64,000 nucleotides of DNA, taken from Epiperipatus broadwayi. Its lineage: Eukaryota > Onychophora > Udeonychophora > Euonychophora > Peripatidae. The notes beneath the pieces are model-generated. The model made no database searches and was not told the DNA's origin. It saw only the letters and a list, made by a program, of their open reading frames with translations. Position numbers and translations under genes: made by a program. Positions within the stretch are counted from its first letter, which is position 1; every line of letters starts with the position of its first letter. Of the stretch, positions 60,560 to 64,000 are shown in pieces. The stretch lies in NCBI GenBank assembly GCA_028023455.1, contig JAQFVV010012495.1:2075711-2139710 (forward strand), written 5' to 3'.

Positions 60560-61080
60560 AGTTTAAATTGCGCTTTACACAAAAAAGTGAAGCTTGTCTC
60601 AATCTTATTAAAAGTTATATGGCTTAGCGCTTTCAGAGACCTTGTGTCTCCATAATCATAGCCTACTTTTAACTGAAGTTTAGTTTTGGTTTATGTAAAA
60701 TTTTATGCAAATTTTATAACGACCATTTTTTGGAGATTGCAAAGCATGATTCTTTCTGGTTTATTGCACAATTGTCATTTGCAATAAAGCACGCCTCTTT
60801 AATTTTTCATTTTATATCATTGCGTTCCATGCATAGTGCCCTTGCCATAGTGGGTTCAAACACATGGCCTGTTGTTTTTTGGTGCTCGAAGAATATGGAT
60901 CTGTTTTCATTGTTATTTATAACTTTCCTGTACAAATAATGATGTTCTGATGTTCTTGTTGTAATGTTGGCATGGGTCTCTCCATAATATGCCGCTCTAC
61001 ATCCATTGGTTGGGCATGAAATTTTATAAACTGCTTGAGCTATTTGATCAGAAGGTATTTTGTCTTTGGTATTGTTATCA
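60560..61080 (-). pseudogene. Penelope-like element: GIY-YIG endonuclease and C-terminal tail
   Basis: The minus frame from 61079 reads DNNTKDKIPSDQIAQAVYKI, then SCPTNGCRAAYYGETHANIT and TRTSEHH. This is the Cys-rich GIY-YIG pattern of Penelope-like elements (VYKI.C....C...Y.GET...L..R..EH). It continues with FFEHQKTTGHVFEP and CMERNDIK, has an in-frame TGA near 60808, then IKEACFIANDNCAI and ESCFAISKKW to about 60722. A shifted frame gives YDYGDTRSLKALS near 60630-60660, matching the 17.3-kb copy. The domain nicks target DNA for priming. The frame differs from the upstream RT frame by one base, so a frameshift near 61080-61090 separates them. Dead copy. Confidence 0.8.
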
Positions 61081-61895
61081 TTCTGTTTGTTGATGGTGGG
61101 GTGTGGAATCCTAGTTCAAAGGACTCAGCAAAAATTTTATAATATTTTCTAGCAATTGATGGTATGTACAGTAGCATTATTCTGGGTTTATCGTTTTTGA
61201 CCATGTCAGTTTGTAATTTAGTTTGAAATTGCCTGATCTTTTTATAGATAACGTTGTGTGAAAATCTAACCTTTTCTAGATCTTTAATATAATTTGTGAG
61301 GTTCATTTTTCCATCAGCTTCAAATTTACACAGTCTATGATTTCTGTGCAGGAAGGAAGAGAGTCCAGCCAATTTATGTGAGTTGGGTGAGTTCAAGTTT
61401 GGATGTATAAATCCTCGAATTTCTAGTGGCTTAACTGTCATAGCGTATGTAAGTTGGTGTGGATCTCTATGAACTTTAATATCTAGATAATTAACATTGT
61501 GCTGAAGGTTTTCATGTATGCAGTTAATTGTTAACGAGGTTTGTGTTTGTAGCTCTTTTTGAATATCCATTATTATTTGTTCCGGTGCAACTATGAATAC
61601 ATCATCGACATAGCACATATATATTAAGTTTGGTTCAATTGTGTAGTATTTAGTCAGTATTTGCCTTTCAAACTGATTGAGGAAAATACTAGATATTATC
61701 CCACTTATTGGGAGGCCCATTGGCCATCCATCGTTCATTTTAAACCATTTACCATTAAATGTGGCCACAATATTTTGATCCATCTATTTCAAAAATTCTA
61801 CTATGAAATTCAGCTGTTCTTGTGGGCAATTATTATTTGTGAGTTTCACTATAATAATGTCGATCAAGCTTTTACGGTTAATTGACCCTTACAAA
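61040..61895 (-). pseudogene. Penelope-like element: reverse transcriptase
   Basis: The minus frame 61783-61040 (247 codons) contains FNGKWFKMNDGWPMGLPISG, IFLNQFERQ and YMCYVDDVFIV, the YVDD catalytic box. Further on are NYLDIKVHRD, then IRGFIHPNLNSPNSHKLAGL and HTPPSTNRM. In Penelope-type RT the usual motif is DG.AMGSPLSP; here G-WPMGLPISG has two changes. Upstream, past one in-frame TAG (61784-61786), the frame continues KSLIDIIIVKLTNNNCPQEQ, then LNFIVEFLK, to a stop near 61892. This probably covers the finger/palm start, so the element is 5'-truncated near 61.9 kb. RT and endonuclease would have formed one protein in the active ancestor. Confidence 0.85.
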
Positions 61896-62955
61896 AATAT
61901 AATATATTTTTCAATACTAAGTTCTTTACTCCAACATTCTATCATAATATAATTTTATATGTGTTCTTATGTTTATTTTATCTGCCAAAACAAAGATATA
62001 ATTATTTAAATAATATATATATATATATGGTATTTATTCACTTCATATTTCATAGTATTAATCATATTCAGGTTTCATTTTCATTCATATCTTTTATATG
62101 ACTTGAATATGCACTCAATAACTTTTTTGATCTCTTAAAATATTTTTGGAATATCAAATCATTCCACAAAACTTTATATAAAACATCATTTGTTATATAT
62201 TTTGTTCTTCTTAGCTTTCAAAAATTCTAAACATCATTTAATAGTCCAGCTATTATTTTTCTTACATTTTTAACAATACCAATTATGATGTAGGAACCAA
62301 TGACGCAGTAATAATTAAAAGAGGGATTAAAAACTCCTAAAACTAGGAAAAAACAATGAAAACATGGATGCAGAGCTTATGGCCATATATTCTTGCATCT
62401 ACCTTAAATTCCTATGATGGCTTCTCTCTGAGCATTTACTGATTTACAAAAAGAAATGCTAATGACCAAGAATCATAAAAATATACAGACCTATGTTAAC
62501 TATTATACTCAATATTCACAAGATTATACTTAATATTCAAAAGATCTCTTGCACTACAGGATTTCCTAATACTACTCTTCCAAACCATTAACTGACTATT
62601 ATATATACTCTGTATAACTTCTTACAACATCAAAACGAAACACCAAAACATCTCTTCATAAAATAATTTCTAAACTTCAGTTCATAGCATTCATTAAAAT
62701 ATCAAGAAGATTAAATATAGCATCAACAAATGATTTAGATATTTAACTTATAATAAATGCATTCATTTAAATTCTTTATAAAAAAACAATTCAGAGATTA
62801 ATTATGCATATAGTAGTATCTAAACAGATATTGCTCATAACATTTTTATTCATACTTTCATATGGTATCTAAATAGATTCAATATATAACAAGTACATTC
62901 ATACTTTCACATGATATCTAAATAGATCCTGCATATAACATGTATATTTATCCTT
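61896..62955. other. A+T-rich stretch
   Basis: A (TA)n run lies at 62011-62029. A loose repeat of ATTCATACTTTCA-ATGgTATCTAAATAGAT type occurs at about 62850-62935. No gene is recognised. Confidence 0.35.
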
Positions 62956-63213
62956 ACAAACAAAGGCAAAACTCTCCATACGGTAGTGCCACCCTGTGCT
63001 AACCAGAGTAATCAATGGATGCCAGAAGTCTTGTGCATAAAATCCCTATCTAGTGCCTACTCATCCAATATCCCCAAACTAGTTTCTGGCTTGTGGCCAT
63101 CATCAGTGAGGAGCCTTGGATCTGAGAGCACTGCACCTAGATCTTAGGATCTAATGATTACTCTGTTTGGCACACGGTGGCACTACTGTATGGAGAGTTT
63201 TGCCTTTGTTTAC
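62956..63213. mobile_element. Foldback element, family A (internally deleted)
   Basis: The outer arms TACAAACAAAGGCAAAACTC and GAGTTTTGCCTTTGTTTACA pair, continuing through TCCATACGGTAGTGCCAC. The left half keeps the module (CAAACTAGTTTCTGGCTTGT, ATCAGTGAGGAGCCTTGGAT, CTGCACCTAGATCTTAGGAT). The right half jumps straight to ATGATTACTCTG, so the complementary module is missing. The right flank (GATCATGTGATGTTTAGTGG) equals the complement of the loop of the giant copy. Confidence 0.8.
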
Positions 63214-63266
63214 AACAATTATGTGCTAGTATGAGATGTGATCATGTGATGTTTAGTGGTTTATAT

Positions 63267-63460
63267 TTAACCTTCTAAAACAAATTATTCTAGCATAAAT
63301 AAATATAATTAAATATAATATTCAGTTTATCTGATTTATCATTTTCATAAATAAATACCCATATTAACCTTCTAAAACAAATTATTCTAGCATAAATAAA
63401 TATAATTAAATATAATATTCAGTTTATCTGATTTATCATTTTCATAAATAAATACCCATA
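63267..63460. repeat. Perfect tandem duplication, 2 x 97 bp
   Basis: The 97 bases beginning TTAACCTTCTAAAACAAATT are repeated immediately with no difference that I can see (second copy starts at 63364). A perfect A+T-rich tandem copy implies a recent event or an assembly artefact. Confidence 0.9.
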
Positions 63461-64000
63461 TTAAAATTTAAATACATTTAAACAAAATTTCACCTGAATT
63501 ATATCATTATGATTATTATGATGTTCCTCTCGATCCTCTCTCATTGAATTACTTCCATTCAAACTATAGATTTATTATCATTAAAGAAAAATATTAATTT
63601 AATATTAATATTACTTTTTATATCAAAAAATTAAAGATAAAATTCACATATTATATAAACATTAAATGACATCTTAAGCCTAAGAATACATATAATTATT
63701 AAATTATCTACATATATTTCTTAACTATGAAAAAATAAAAATAATAAAAATGTCCTTTCAAAATATCCTCAAGCTAAGCACCCATATATCTGTTTCAAAA
63801 TGGTTGAGTTATTTTATCTTTTGTTAATATGAGAGATTTGCATATTCTTATGTTAAGAATATAATAAAATATTCAGTCTGTAATTTAAAATATAGCTTTT
63901 AACACATCACTTCAGTTATATTCTTGCGCTATTAAATCTTAAAAAAATAACCTACATTAATTTGATCAACCTAGGAAATTATTTATCAAACAAAACTTTA
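63461..64000. other. A+T-rich stretch
   Basis: No gene or element is recognised. Confidence 0.35.

Overview
The window looks like a gene-poor, very A+T-rich stretch of a metazoan nuclear genome. I find no intact host gene, rRNA, functional tRNA, CRISPR array or bacterial-style operon. Almost everything I can name is a mobile element, a piece of one, or a simple repeat. tRNA-derived SINEs with target-site duplications, dead LINEs of RTE/CR1-like type, Penelope-like elements with a GIY-YIG domain, and GATA/ATT microsatellites all point to an animal. The mixture reminds me of a mollusc or another lophotrochozoan, but that placement is a guess (low confidence).

Layout. 0-7.5 kb: RTE 3' stub; a LINE tail bounded by a 14-bp target-site duplication; a first foldback of family A; an antisense LINE (endonuclease plus start of RT) split by a family C foldback; a poly(A)-ended retroposon remnant. 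7.9-13.3 kb: a run of foldbacks, a 51-bp minisatellite, family F repeats and a 224-bp tandem pair. 14.6-17.3 kb: two tRNA-derived SINEs, a family B foldback and a Penelope-like C-terminal tail. 18.7-20.2 kb: antisense LINE C-terminus abutting family E hairpins. 21.5-23.9 kb: a 45-bp minisatellite and a 1.4-kb foldback enclosing a GATA/GATG/GTAG microsatellite. 25-31 kb: a solo arm of family A, an ATT microsatellite, a 100-bp SINE with a perfect 15-bp TSD and another family A hairpin. 31.35-36.12 kb: two long, indel-riddled direct repeats. 38-44 kb: solo arm of family C, RTE stubs, a MITE with perfect 25-bp terminal inverted repeats and a compact hairpin. 44.9-50.4 kb: three related foldbacks, a degenerate satellite of about 70 bp, family F repeats and a SINE. 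51-54.7 kb: LINE scrap, a MITE and two back-to-back foldbacks. 54.7-58.4 kb: nothing recognised. 58.4-59.8 kb: an 834-bp foldback followed by another family C foldback. 60.0-61.9 kb: a frameshifted Penelope-like RT plus GIY-YIG and an unexplained coding-like segment. 63.0-63.5 kb: a family A hairpin and a perfect 97-bp tandem duplication.

The most unusual property is the density and relatedness of long foldback (inverted-repeat) elements. At least fourteen are visible, several families share a central module, and some exist as solo arms. If transcribed, several would form long, nearly continuous dsRNA. All coordinates of repeats were read by eye and may be off by a few to tens of bases; no identities were computed.
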